A stretch of 64,000 bases of DNA from Ruminococcus sp. (GTDB lineage Bacteria > Bacillota > Clostridia > Oscillospirales > Ruminococcaceae): contig JAGAJO010000005.1 in NCBI GenBank assembly GCA_017626015.1, forward strand, positions 31,627 to 95,626, in the 5' to 3' direction. How positions within the stretch are numbered: position 1 is the first letter of the stretch; each line of letters begins with the position of its first letter. This document shows positions 51,501 through 59,976 of the stretch, in pieces. Under the pieces are notes generated by a model. It was not told where the DNA came from, ran no database searches, and worked only from the letters and a program-made list of their open reading frames with translations. A program made the translations under genes and the position numbers.

Positions 51501-53371
51501 TCAAGAGACGAACACTTGTTGAAAGCATTATCCTGAATTACTATAACAGTATCCGGGAATTCGATCGTATTGTTGGCAGTTCCGTCAACGCAGGAGCCTG
51601 AAAGCGAGGTGCAGCCCATAAACGATCTGTCGGCAATAATAGCAAAGTTGGTAGAACCCTTGCTGTCCTGAAGAATGTTCATGTATTTGATATTTGAGCA
51701 ATTTTCAAAAGCTCCGGCATTAGAACTTGCAATATATTTTTTTCCGTCCTGTCCTACTACCTCGTGAGGCGGAAGCGTACCGCTGCAGGTAGAGGGGATC
51801 TGGATAGTTCCGGAATACTTCTTGACTCCATGAGGAGTAAGGCTGTCAAGCGAGGTGCAGCCTCTGAAAGCGCCGCCCCAGATATTCTGCAGCTTGCTGG
51901 AAACCGCAACGTCCTTAAGGAGGGTACAATCCTCGAATGTGCAGTCGTTGATTTCGGTTACAACCTCGGGAATATCTATGGAAGTAAGAGATTTACAGCC
52001 TGCAAATGCAGCTGAATTAATTGTCTGGACCTTATTCAGATCTACAGCTTTGATTCCCGTACAGTCCTCAAAACAGCTGATGTCAACAATAGTCCATGCG
52101 TCCGGAAGAGCTACCTTATTTGCATAAGACGAAGCAGAAGACGCCTTGCTTCTCGGATAAAGTGAAAGCTGAGTACATCCAGTAAAGCAGCCGGGCCATA
52201 CAAGAGAAAGATCGTCCGATACAACTACCTTGGAAAGCGATGTGCAGTATTCAAAAGTATACGAACCCAATGCAACGCAGGTAGCCGGCATTTCAATAGC
52301 CCTGAGCGATGAGCATTTGCTGAAAGCCTGTGTGTCTATAATCGAAACGATGCTGCCCTTTCCGAAAGAAAATGTTGCCAGATTGGTACAGCCGCTGAAT
52401 GCCTGCTTGTTTATAACCTCGCACTTGGAGTTATCCGCAAAGGACACATCGGCAAGACTTACGCATCCCATAAACATAGCTTCGTTGACTCTTGTCATAT
52501 TTACCGGTATCTTAAAGCTCTGCAGCGCCGTACAGCCGGTAAACACCTTTTTACCTACGCCATCTGTAAGGGAATCAGGAAGGGTATTCGATGTTCCGTT
52601 AGCAGTTATGGTTCTGAGAGAGGTACACTTTTCAAAAGCCTGATCGCCGAGAGACGCAAGCATTGAGCCTTCTGCAAAGGTTATATCGGTCAGCGAGGTA
52701 CAGCCGCTGAATGCCTGAGCAGCTACGGTTTCAACCGAAGCAGGGAATTCTACCGACTTAAGAGCGATACATCCCAAGAATGCGCTTTTGTTGATAACGG
52801 CTGCATTGGAGCCGAAGTTTACTCCTACCAGTTTCTTGCAGTTCTTAAATGCACTCTCTCCCACTGTTTCCACTTTGTTGAGCTGTACAGTGTTGTTGCT
52901 TAAGCTTCCTACAAAATTCGTACAGCCGTTGAATGCGTTCGCACCGATGGAAGTGATCGAATCGGAAAGCGTTACGGTCTGAAGGTTTGTACAGTCCTTA
53001 AACATATTTGCGGAGATCTCAGTGATAAAATTATCCTTGAAAATAACGTGCGCAAGAACCAGATTCTTGGTAAATCCGCTGGCGCTGACTGATATCGTAT
53101 AATCAGTCAGGTCATATCCGCTGTTCAGAAGAGTTGTCCTTACGGACGATGTATCGATCTCGACAGTCGTTGTTGTAGCCTTAAAATCTCCCGATATCAC
53201 AACGGTTTTCTTATTTTCGTCAATCGTTGCGGTATAATCCCCGCATTCCACAGAAGCGACTGCGCTTGCGGAAATGGCGAAATCCGGAATAACGTTGACG
53301 ATCTCCGTCATCGGGAGTGCGGCTGCGGTCATAAGCAGCGCTACAACCGACGCCATAATTTTCTTTTTCAT
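48596..53371 (-). CDS. BspA-like leucine-rich-repeat surface protein with Ig-like and six C-terminal repeats
   Basis: 1,591 residues. Signal peptide (AISASA). From about 100 to 1040 there are many LRR_5/BspA repeats (pattern AF-x-GC-x-SL-x-x-I-x-x-P). A Big_2-like Ig domain follows (about 1060-1145). Then six repeats of about 75 residues follow, each opening with a Cys (CTVTL, CNITF and so on) and containing NYTVxYxxNLSxGTATVTI and LKGxVTKTFKI. There is no sorting motif or C-terminal helix, so it is secreted or held non-covalently. BspA-like proteins bind host or microbial surfaces. Confidence 0.92.
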   Translation of the reverse strand: MKKKIMASVVALLMTAAALPMTEIVNVIPDFAISASAVASVECGDYTATIDENKKTVVISGDFKATTTTVEIDTSSVRTTLLNSGYDLTDYTISVSASGFTKNLVLAHVIFKDNFITEISANMFKDCTNLQTVTLSDSITSIGANAFNGCTNFVGSLSNNTVQLNKVETVGESAFKNCKKLVGVNFGSNAAVINKSAFLGCIALKSVEFPASVETVAAQAFSGCTSLTDITFAEGSMLASLGDQAFEKCTSLRTITANGTSNTLPDSLTDGVGKKVFTGCTALQSFKIPVNMTRVNEAMFMGCVSLADVSFADNSKCEVINKQAFSGCTNLATFSFGKGSIVSIIDTQAFSKCSSLRAIEMPATCVALGSYTFEYCTSLSKVVVSDDLSLVWPGCFTGCTQLSLYPRSKASSASSYANKVALPDAWTIVDISCFEDCTGIKAVDLNKVQTINSAAFAGCKSLTSIDIPEVVTEINDCTFEDCTLLKDVAVSSKLQNIWGGAFRGCTSLDSLTPHGVKKYSGTIQIPSTCSGTLPPHEVVGQDGKKYIASSNAGAFENCSNIKYMNILQDSKGSTNFAIIADRSFMGCTSLSGSCVDGTANNTIEFPDTVIVIQDNAFNKCSSLDSITFSGNVTTIGDYAFDGCESLTNVTVNPTITSLGSYAFRNCKKLQNMPLTTTGKTALSQLEMLNKFVFSGCSSLTYAEIPASVTTISDNAFSNCTALERVQFTGASNVDTIGNNAFSGCTSLKLASTTASGSVSKFPGKLSSIGVAAFKETALTDIKIVKSSDPTAYTTIGIGAFQNCDSLVNADLSETNLSTLSANAFASDDGLVSVKLPSTLNTIDVNAFADCVKLSMINSTTAGTYNLPANLVTINATAFKNNHCMSELIIPASVKNIALSAFNITLTYSQEDLDSGKYKPLKAVTVDSANTNYSSSGGVLFNKDKTQLLLYPYMKTTTRYTVPNTVLTIGDGAFMANQYLEKVTLNENLSSIGKGAFTKLAKLYSIYFGSNSTVTLNSGCITGTAATPVYLFAQADSTASKYSASNVKFLDNDLAAASISIKEGSVYSVPSSNKNQTVQLTPVVLNSAGDAATDVLKWTSSDVTFATVDNNGKVTVKANASGSAKITVTTASKLTASITIKVASAIDANTCEITGISSTYPYTGSAVKPVPTVTYTSGTVSKTLVQGTDYTVSYSNNVNPGTATMTITGKGAYAGSITKNFTIGNADFSKCTVTLSASSCVYTGSALKPKVTVKSGDTALTEGTDYTVSYTSNVNVGTATVTVTGKGAFNGTLKKTFTITQRSIANCVTELSSYSRNFSGVRAKPTVKVTNNGVTISSANYTAVYKDNLSVGTATVTITGKGNLKGSVVKTFKIVQRSVGNCDIEMLDSYNFNGSRIVPSIKVYTNGVELYKGNYTVSCVNNLSCGTATMTIKGQNNLKGEVTKTFKIVPRSIANCNITFDQDKYYFTGSRVKPAVTVSVGDKTIFNGNYVATYADNLSAGTATVTLTGTGNLKGTVTKTFKINPRSVATCTVTLTKNTKDANKPIVKVTYFGRDIYSGNYTVTYNVKNGKGTVTLTGKNNLTGTKTVTYNG

Positions 53372-53433
53372 TAGTTATACTCCTCCTAATAATATTTTTC
53401 ACATCTTTTTCATAGTTAGATACTACTTTATTA

Positions 53434-53462
53434 ATTATAAAGCACATCAAGAAAAAAATCAA
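53434..53462 (-). promoter_or_regulatory. Predicted promoter of the BspA-like gene
   Basis: Minus-strand TTGATT (53462-53457), 17-bp spacer, TATAAT (53439-53434); ribosome binding site TTAGGAGGAG lies closer to the gene. Confidence 0.65.
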
Positions 53463-53597
53463 TAGTTTAAAAAAATATTTTAAGTTTTTTACAAATATTT
53501 TTCAGTATATTGTGCATATTTAATAAACAAACATTGTTAAATAGTCCGCCGAATACCAGTTATTGTGCCGATCAGTTGAATTTCTTCTGTTTCGCAA

Positions 53598-54419
53598 CTA
53601 TATGTTGACATCATGCAACTCCGGGTTGGTACGGATATAATGGAACAGATACTGCTGTGCGATCCCCTCCACGCCCTTTACACAGTCGGGCAGTCCGTCT
53701 GGATACCATTTTTCCATAACACGCTTCACCCAAACGTCAACCGGAAAAGCCTCCGTCCTGTAAAAGCCGAAAAGCAATGTGCATTCCGCAACCTTGGGAC
53801 CTACGCCTTTTATTGTCTGCAAAGCCTTTCTTGCGTCGGCGATATTCATTTTTGCGATCCCGTCAAGATTTATCTCTCCCCGTGAGATCTTTGAAACGGC
53901 GTCAACAAGATATTTAGCACGGAAGCCGGAGCGCAGATATCCCAGCGTGTCCGCAGTTTCCTCTGTCATGTCGGTGTATGATGGATAACCTCCGTAATTT
54001 TCGCACAGTCTGCCTATGATCCCTTTTATTCTGGGTATATTGTTGTTCTGGCTTATAATAAATGAAGAAAGTGCCTCCCACCTGTCCTGCCGGAGTATCC
54101 TTATCCCTCCGGCGTATCTGCACGCTTTGGAAAGCGTTTCGTCCTCGCTGAAACGCTTTTTCAGCTCTCCGTAATCAACTGAAAGATCAAAATAGTCCGC
54201 CCAGATATTTTCCATATCCTCCGGAGTAGTGTTATGCAGTCTGAAAAGGTCTGTGCCGTTTTCGCAACTTATGGTAAGCGGTCTGTTAAGAAAAGCGCCG
54301 CTGTATGTATTCTCCCCTGTCTTTTCCCACCGGAAAGCCTGACCGCAGTCAAGAGTCTCGTCAAGATCAAAATCCGGCTGCCGCAGGAGAATGTCGCTTC
54401 CGTCCTTAGTATAATCCAT
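53598..54419 (-). CDS. ogg: 8-oxoguanine DNA glycosylase (OGG1 type)
   Basis: 273 residues. The N-terminal domain has the OGG-like LDCGQAFRWEK. The helix-hairpin-helix-GPD domain has LQTIKGVGPKVAECTLL (catalytic Lys209) and FPVDVWVKR (Asp228). It excises oxidised guanine and nicks the strand. It lacks a C-terminal iron-sulfur cluster, as expected for OGG. Confidence 0.93.
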   Translation of the reverse strand: MDYTKDGSDILLRQPDFDLDETLDCGQAFRWEKTGENTYSGAFLNRPLTISCENGTDLFRLHNTTPEDMENIWADYFDLSVDYGELKKRFSEDETLSKACRYAGGIRILRQDRWEALSSFIISQNNNIPRIKGIIGRLCENYGGYPSYTDMTEETADTLGYLRSGFRAKYLVDAVSKISRGEINLDGIAKMNIADARKALQTIKGVGPKVAECTLLFGFYRTEAFPVDVWVKRVMEKWYPDGLPDCVKGVEGIAQQYLFHYIRTNPELHDVNI

Positions 54420-54500
54420 GCTTTCTCAGAACTCCTTCTACATATAACGCCGCACAAAAACGGCGGTATCATTTTAATTTTCCTTTTTCTAAAAAATAGC

Positions 54501-54529
54501 TTGAAAAATCCTTACAAAACCATTATACT
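54501..54529 (+). promoter_or_regulatory. Predicted promoter of the DUF6062 gene
   Basis: TTGAAA (54501-54506), 17-bp spacer, TATACT (54524-54529). Confidence 0.65.
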
Positions 54530-54584
54530 ATAAACAGCGATATTTTTCAATACAGTGAAAAAGAAATCTGAAAGGACTGACTTT

Positions 54585-55268
54585 ATGAGAGAAAGCATAC
54601 TGACCATACCCGTAAGCGAGATTTTTGAGCCGAAATGCGGCTGCCCTATATGCCGTCTCAGGGACACGCTGGAGCAAAGAACGGTGGAATACATAATGGG
54701 TGCGGCTATGATGGAACCTGACGTGCGCATAGAAACAAATAAACAGGGATTCTGCAAAACTCATTTTGAACAGATGAGAGCCTGCAAAAACCGACTTTCC
54801 CTTGCCCTTATGCTCCAGACGCATTTGCAGGAGCTTCAGAAAAACGTCCTGACCCGCAAAAGCATCTTTGAAGGAAGATCTGCCAAGCAGAAACGTGTTT
54901 CCGCCGTCAACACCGACTGCTTTGTGTGCAATAAGATCGAATGGGGAATGTCCAGAATACTTGTAACGCTGTTTGAAATGTACGTTCAGCAGCGGGAATT
55001 CCGTGAGCTTTTTAAGCAGCAGGAGCTGCTTTGTCTCCCCCACTATGATATGCTGACCTCCGCCTGCGCCGAACATATGGATAAGAAATTCCAGAAGCAG
55101 TTTTCCGATGACTGCGCCGCCCTGACGGAAAAATATCTGAGCGAGCTGGAGAAGGACGTTTCGCACTACTGCAAAATGTACGATTACAGGAACACCGGAG
55201 CTAACGCCGACTGGGGGAACTCAAAGGATTCGATAGAACGTGCGATCAGGTTCCTGACGACAAGATAA
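54585..55268 (+). CDS. DUF6062 family protein with paired CxxC motifs
   Basis: 227 residues. Cys/His pairs: CGCPICR, then FCKTHFEQM; CFVCNKIE, then LCLPHYDML. The spacing suggests two zinc sites, each made of CxxC and CxxH-like ligands. VEYIMGAAMMEPDVRIETNK is the block I associate with DUF6062. Start at ATG 54585, with GAAAGGAC 7 nt upstream. It is soluble; function unknown. Confidence 0.82.
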   Translation: MRESILTIPVSEIFEPKCGCPICRLRDTLEQRTVEYIMGAAMMEPDVRIETNKQGFCKTHFEQMRACKNRLSLALMLQTHLQELQKNVLTRKSIFEGRSAKQKRVSAVNTDCFVCNKIEWGMSRILVTLFEMYVQQREFRELFKQQELLCLPHYDMLTSACAEHMDKKFQKQFSDDCAALTEKYLSELEKDVSHYCKMYDYRNTGANADWGNSKDSIERAIRFLTTR

Positions 55269-55610
55269 TTTCGTTACGATTTGTTACTTTTCGTTTTTTT
55301 CTGACATTATCCGAGCCGATATACGCAGTATAAATGTCCTGTTAATTGTACAGACTTTCATTAAAGGCTGATTTTTATGCACCATCAGATCTTCTGTACT
55401 TAAAATCGGACAGAAATGTGATTTTTTTACCCTAACAAATTCATATCGACTGTAATTCACGGAATTTTAGGGATCTGAAAAATAATTATCCGCTGAGGAG
55501 CCTTGCGTTTATAAATTATTCATATTTCAAATCCCGAAAATTTTTTCGCCGCTTAGTTTTTCAGTAGCATAAAGTACATATTTTTGAACAGCTTGACCCT
55601 GAAAAGTTTT
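55269..55610. other. Long AT-rich intergenic stretch
   Basis: No gene, terminator or clear repeat seen in this part between DUF6062 and the heptamer cluster. Confidence 0.5.
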
Positions 55611-55737
55611 TTTCAACATCTGCAAACCGTTGAAAATTACGCATCTTTCAACTATTTCAACAGAGTTTTCAACAAAAATGTTGTTCTGAGCCTATTTTCG
55701 GTAAAGTTTTCAACATTTCAACCCCGTTTTGTTGAAA
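55611..55737. repeat. Cluster of eight TTTCAAC heptamers
   Basis: Six forward TTTCAAC (starts 55611, 55646, 55655, 55667, 55708, 55716) and two reversed GTTGAAA (55629, 55731) within 127 bp. Several extend to GTTTTCAACA. By chance one would expect almost none in this length. They directly precede the promoter of the tail-anchored protein gene. Confidence 0.8.
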
Positions 55738-55770
55738 ACCTTTTGCTGGCTGTTGATAATATGTAAAAAC

Positions 55771-55779
55771 TGTTATAAT
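55771..55779 (+). promoter_or_regulatory. Extended -10 promoter of the tail-anchored protein gene
   Basis: TGTTATAAT is an extended -10 box with no good -35, implying that an activator (or the heptamer cluster upstream) may help. Confidence 0.55.
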
Positions 55780-55804
55780 CTGAAAAATGGAGCGAACAAA
55801 TAGT

Positions 55805-56071
55805 ATGATCAAAGGAATAAGTAAACAAATCATTGAGATTAAATGTCCGAATAATGAATATTTTGAAAAAGCTTTGTTGTTTGTAAACACAAAAAATCAG
55901 ATGTATTCAGCCAAGGTGCTTAAGGCTCAGGCAAAAATCTTTTCAAGGCAGCTGGACGGAGACAAAAACGCAAAAAAGTGCCGCAGCGATCTTGCTTCAG
56001 CAAAGATCCTGTGCGCAGCCGTAATATCCGTTCTTGCCGTGATTGCGGCAGCGCTTGCGCTGCTTCTCTGA
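55805..56071 (+). CDS. Small tail-anchored protein, unknown
   Basis: 88 residues. The soluble part is basic with a likely helix (KALLFVNTKNQMYSAKVLKA). A single hydrophobic helix ends the protein (ILCAAVISVLAVIAAALALLL), leaving almost nothing outside, as in tail-anchored proteins. ATG 55805 follows GGAGCG; ATG 55787 lies too near the predicted transcription start. No family is recognised. Confidence 0.7.
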   Translation: MIKGISKQIIEIKCPNNEYFEKALLFVNTKNQMYSAKVLKAQAKIFSRQLDGDKNAKKCRSDLASAKILCAAVISVLAVIAAALALLL

Positions 56072-56194
56072 AAAAACTACGGAAGATACGCATACGGCAG
56101 CTCTGCTATTGCCGCAGCCGTTTTGCCTTGCTTTTTAAAAGGAAAAACAGAGAAATATAAACAAAAAACACTTTTCAAATTGGTTAAACTGTAA

Positions 56195-56230
56195 AAAATC
56201 CTTGAAAGCTATTGGCTTTTAGGGATTTTT
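56195..56230 (+). terminator. Terminator overlapping the next promoter
   Basis: AAAATCCTTGAAAGC (56195-56209) pairs with GCTTTTAGGGATTTT (56215-56229), two mismatches, with five T. It overlaps the -35 box of the rlmB promoter. Confidence 0.75.
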
Positions 56231-56240
56231 GTGATATAAT
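56212..56240 (+). promoter_or_regulatory. Predicted promoter of the rRNA methyltransferase gene
   Basis: TTGGCT (56212-56217), 17-bp spacer, TATAAT (56235-56240). Confidence 0.65.
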
Positions 56241-56298
56241 ACAAATTGGTAATGCCGTATTGCGGCGTAATAAATTAAATCACAAAAGGAATTGCCTT

Positions 56299-57093
56299 AT
56301 GAACGACAGCAAGAGAAATACCAAAAACGATCACAGAGCCAAACGCAAGGAGAACGAAGAGGAAAAACAGCTTATTATAGGCAGGAATCCCGTTATTGAA
56401 GCCCTTAAAGCAGGCAAGCTCATAGACATGATCTTTGTCAACCCGGAGGCGACCGGATCGGTATCGCTTATATGCAAAATGGCACGGGAAAGAGATATTC
56501 CCGTCAAGCAGGTGAACGACTACAAGCTTGACCGCATGGCGGAGGGGGCATCACATCAGGGTGTTATCGCAGAGGGAGCCTGCGCAGAATACGTTTCAGT
56601 GGAAGACATACTGAAAATTGCCGCCGACAGGGGCGAGGATCCTTTCATCATAATCTGCGACGAAATAGAAGACCCTCACAATCTTGGTGCGATCATACGT
56701 ACTGCCGAGGCTGCGGGCGCTCACGGGATCATCATTCCCAAAAGGCGCAGCGCATCGCTTAATCATACGGTTTTCAAAACCTCTGCCGGAGCAGCAAGCT
56801 GGCTGCCCGCAGCGAGAGTCCCGAATCTTCCTGCGGCAGTGGATCTGCTCAAGAAAAACGGAGTGTGGATATACGGCACAGACGGAGCGGGAGAAAGCTA
56901 TGAGGGCGTCGATCTTACCGGTCCTGTCGGGATCATTATCGGCTCGGAGGGCTTTGGAATGAGCAGGCTCATCAAGGAAAAATGCGATTTTCTCCTCAGT
57001 CTCCCCATGAAAGGAAAAGTTACTTCTCTGAATGCGTCGGTAGCTGCCGGCATTTTTATGTACGAAGTTGTTAGACAGCGCAATCTCAAGTAG
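56299..57093 (+). CDS. rlmB: SpoU/TrmH family 23S rRNA 2'-O-methyltransferase
   Basis: 264 residues. After a charged N-terminus comes the substrate-binding domain (LIIGRNPVIEALKAG). The SPOUT knot follows with motif 1 DEIEDPHNLGAIIRTAEAAG, motif 2 GIIIGSEGFGMS and motif 3 LPMKGKVTSLNASVAAGI. Closest known role is Gm2251 methylation by RlmB/YacO; other TrmH targets are possible. ATG 56299 follows AAAAGGA. Confidence 0.92.
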   Translation: MNDSKRNTKNDHRAKRKENEEEKQLIIGRNPVIEALKAGKLIDMIFVNPEATGSVSLICKMARERDIPVKQVNDYKLDRMAEGASHQGVIAEGACAEYVSVEDILKIAADRGEDPFIIICDEIEDPHNLGAIIRTAEAAGAHGIIIPKRRSASLNHTVFKTSAGAASWLPAARVPNLPAAVDLLKKNGVWIYGTDGAGESYEGVDLTGPVGIIIGSEGFGMSRLIKEKCDFLLSLPMKGKVTSLNASVAAGIFMYEVVRQRNLK

Positions 57094-57110
57094 GATTTGG
57101 AGTGATAGAT

Positions 57111-59423
57111 TTGACGGATAAATTTTCTGTGGACGATATTTTGTCCGAGTATAACGCAAGGAAAAACGGAGAAGACCCGGACGAAAACGAGATCGGGGAG
57201 ACTTCGGATAACATATCCTCCGCTGAAGAAGACGGCGGTGATATGAACGATATTTATTTCGGTGCACAGGACAGCGAAGCTTCCCCGGATATCCCGGAGG
57301 ACTCCGGCGAGGACGAAGACGAATATATGCCACGCAGGGCGTCCGACTTTGACGCCGAGGCTGCCGAAACCGCTGCAAGAGCCGAAAAAGCCGCCGAAAA
57401 GATCAAGGGACTTTCCGGAAGGGTCAGAAGCGGACGCAGGCAAAAGGACTCTCCCGTGAACCGCCCCAGCGTAAAGGATATAGATCTGGAGCTTACGGGA
57501 AAGATCATTCCGGAGGAAACGGAGGATACCGTTATCCCCGATGACGCAGACCTTGCCGAAAAATCGGCGGCGCTGCACGAAAGCAGAAAAAAGAAGGTAG
57601 AAGAGTTCGTGCTTGACACTTCAGCCGCTGAAAAATCCGGGGCTGAAAAGGACGAAAAAATAGTATCGGGGCAAAAGGAATTTGAAAGCTACAGCGAAGC
57701 AACCAGAATACAAAACGACATTCTTCAGGTCAAAAGCAACCTGTTTTTAAGACTGTGCGTTTTACTGTTCACAGGAATTTTCAGCCTGCTTATAACTATC
57801 GCCAACGACCTTGAGCTGCCGCTGATCAAAACCTTTGACAGAGCCGTATCCCCCTCGGCATATCTGTTTACAAACACCATACTCGGTCTGATAGCGCTGG
57901 GCGTATCGTATACGGTCATGATGTCGGGAATGAAAAATATGTTCAAGCGCAGACCTGACTGCGATTCCATAGCCGCCATAGGTATATTCGTTACAGTAAT
58001 TTCGGGTATAGTTACCCTTTTCGAGCCGGAAAGCCTCAGAGAGGGCTATTATCATGTATATATCTGTGCGGCGATCATCGGGCTGATCTTCAACACATTG
58101 GGAAAAATGATGATCGTACAGCGCACCGAAAAAAATTTCCGATACGTTGCCGGAGAATTTGACAGATACGCAGTTAAGATCACAGACGAGGACGCTGCGG
58201 TCAATTTTGCCAAAGGAGCCGATGTTCCTCCTGCGGCGACAGCAGTCATGCAGAAAACAGAATTTGTGGACGACTTTATGAAAAACAGCTATGAGCCTGA
58301 TATTTCCGACGAGTTTGCGGGAAGGGTTTCCCCGTTCATACTTATTGCAGGCATAGCGGTCGCACTTCTCTCACTGATCTTCGACAAGGGCGCTTCAAAT
58401 GCGGCTGAAAAATGCTTTGTCGCACTTGCCGCCTTTTCAGGAACGGTAACTCTCTGCTCGTCGTTTTCTCTTATGCTTGCGGTAAACGTCCCTATTAACC
58501 GTGCGTCGAACAAGCTTTTGCAATCCTCTTCGGTAATGCTCGGCTACAGCGCAGCGGACAAATACTCGGAGGTCGGTTCGGTCTTAGTGAATGCAGAACA
58601 GCTTTTCCCGAAGGAAAGCGTGGAGCTTATTAATCTCAAGCTGCTTTCAGGTACCTCTCTGGAGGAATGTATCCTTATGGCAGCAAGCCTTTCCTGTCAG
58701 GCGGACAGCGTGCTGAAAAATCCTTTCTACAGGATACTTAAGGGCAAGACCGAAATGCTTTATCCTGTTGAAAGCTACGTTTTTGAGGACGGGCTGGGAC
58801 TCTCCGGCTGGATAAACAACAAACGTGTCCTTCTGGGAACAAGGCGTCATATGGAAAACCATTCCGTAGACGGACTTCCCTCTGTTGCAAAAGAGAATGA
58901 ATACGGCGGAAACAATATCGTGCTGTATCTTTCTGTTTCGGGTATTATGTCCACAATGTTCGTTATACGAGTTTCTGCGGCGATATCCGTAAAAAAATGG
59001 CTTCAGGAGCTTGAAAGCGAGGGCGTAAGCGTTCTTGTAAGAAACGTTGACGGATTTCTTTCGGAAAATTTCATCGCAGAGCTTTTTGATCTGGATAATG
59101 ACACTGTAAGAATACTTCCTTTCAGATGTCACAAGGAATACGCAGATCAGACTGAGTATACCGGAAGAGTTTCGTCCTCTATGCTTTGCGGCGGACATTT
59201 TACTTCCTTTGCAATGCTTATTGTTGCGGCGAAAAGAATAAAGGCGTCTGCACAGTTCGGCGTGGCTATACAGCTCGGAGCCGTCATTCTGGGAGCGGTG
59301 ATCGCAGCAGTTTCCATGATACTGGGCTCCTTCTCACAGATCACTCCGTCGGTAGTCGTAGCCTACAATATCGCATTTGCGGCAGTTTCTCTTCTTGTTT
59401 TAAACGGCAAGAAAATAGTTTGA
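57111..59423 (+). CDS. Degenerate P1B-type ATPase-like membrane protein (pseudoenzyme) with acidic N-terminal extension
   Basis: 770 residues from TTG 57111 (GGAG 8 nt upstream; GTG 57102 overlaps that site). Residues 1-205 are acidic and probably disordered. Then come membrane helices, an actuator-like region, and LCSSFSLMLAVNVPINRASN, which occupies the place of the CPC metal-site helix. The phosphorylation motif DKTGT is replaced by VLVNAEQLF. The nucleotide-domain motif survives in form (EDGLGLSGWINNKRVLLG). The hinge TGD is replaced by VRNVD. The final helix VVAYNIAFAAVSLLVLNGKK matches P1B ends. It cannot be phosphorylated and probably does not transport. It follows rlmB by 17 nt. Confidence 0.82.
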   Translation: MTDKFSVDDILSEYNARKNGEDPDENEIGETSDNISSAEEDGGDMNDIYFGAQDSEASPDIPEDSGEDEDEYMPRRASDFDAEAAETAARAEKAAEKIKGLSGRVRSGRRQKDSPVNRPSVKDIDLELTGKIIPEETEDTVIPDDADLAEKSAALHESRKKKVEEFVLDTSAAEKSGAEKDEKIVSGQKEFESYSEATRIQNDILQVKSNLFLRLCVLLFTGIFSLLITIANDLELPLIKTFDRAVSPSAYLFTNTILGLIALGVSYTVMMSGMKNMFKRRPDCDSIAAIGIFVTVISGIVTLFEPESLREGYYHVYICAAIIGLIFNTLGKMMIVQRTEKNFRYVAGEFDRYAVKITDEDAAVNFAKGADVPPAATAVMQKTEFVDDFMKNSYEPDISDEFAGRVSPFILIAGIAVALLSLIFDKGASNAAEKCFVALAAFSGTVTLCSSFSLMLAVNVPINRASNKLLQSSSVMLGYSAADKYSEVGSVLVNAEQLFPKESVELINLKLLSGTSLEECILMAASLSCQADSVLKNPFYRILKGKTEMLYPVESYVFEDGLGLSGWINNKRVLLGTRRHMENHSVDGLPSVAKENEYGGNNIVLYLSVSGIMSTMFVIRVSAAISVKKWLQELESEGVSVLVRNVDGFLSENFIAELFDLDNDTVRILPFRCHKEYADQTEYTGRVSSSMLCGGHFTSFAMLIVAAKRIKASAQFGVAIQLGAVILGAVIAAVSMILGSFSQITPSVVVAYNIAFAAVSLLVLNGKKIV

Positions 59424-59483
59424 GCCGTAAAACCAAGCGTTCAAGCATTAATGCAGTCTAAGAGGTAAGCAATTTAATAAAGC

Positions 59484-59521
59484 ACGGTGTGAACAGTTAT
59501 GGTATCACACCGTTTTCTTTT
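59484..59521 (+). terminator. Terminator after the P-type ATPase-like gene
   Basis: ACGGTGTGA (59484-59492) pairs with TCACACCGT (59505-59513), then TTTTCTTTTT. Confidence 0.88.
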
Positions 59522-59590
59522 TACTTCGCCATGCAAAATTCTATGTCAAATGAAGTAATTGTCAGCCGCAGGCAGGCTGTTATGCCGGAC

Positions 59591-59619
59591 TTGACAAAAC
59601 GGCGTTTCCGTGTTAAAAT
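59591..59619 (+). promoter_or_regulatory. tRNA-Leu promoter
   Basis: TTGACA (59591-59596), 17-bp spacer, TAAAAT (59614-59619); a leader of about 105 bp with partly paired GC-rich arms separates it from the tRNA. Confidence 0.75.
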
Positions 59620-59730
59620 GTATATGCTGAGTTAATTAAAAGCTCTGCCGCTCCGTAACAACCGTTTTTTGCAAAAGCATGATAGGGATCAGCGAAACAG
59701 CTGTTAAGCGGAGCAGAGAAGATCTGATAT

Positions 59731-59815
59731 GCGGGTGTGGTGAAATTGGCAGACACGTTAGATTTAGGTTCTAATGCCCTATGGTGTGCAGGTTCAAGTC
59801 CTGTCACCCGCACCA
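59731..59815 (+). tRNA. tRNA-Leu (anticodon UAG)
   Basis: GCGGGTG pairs with CACCCGC; anticodon stem TTAGA/TCTAA with loop TTTAGGT gives anticodon TAG. A long variable arm marks class II, and GGTTCAAGTCC is the T-loop. CCA is encoded (59813-59815). Confidence 0.97.
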
Positions 59816-59846
59816 TATTGGTGAGACCAAATGGATGCTCACCTCA

Positions 59847-59872
59847 AAAAGCCCGTATTTACGGGCTTTTTT
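59847..59872 (+). terminator. Terminator of tRNA-Leu
   Basis: AAAAGCCCGTA (59847-59857) pairs with TACGGGCTTTT (59860-59870), T run follows. Confidence 0.92.
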
Positions 59873-59976
59873 CATGCTTTTCAGCCGAAAATTTCAAGGT
59901 GAAAACCATGGATGCTTTTTAATGATTTTCACCGACTGGAAGGATTTGAACGCTACACAATTAAATATTGTCAAAT

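Noticed and set aside
55611-55737. Replication origin or CRISPR array
   Set aside because: The heptamers are not DnaA boxes (TTATCCACA), spacing is irregular, and no dnaA, dnaN or cas gene is near.
57102-57110. GTG 57102 as start of the P-type ATPase-like gene
   Set aside because: The best Shine-Dalgarno sequence overlaps this codon; TTG 57111 has proper spacing.
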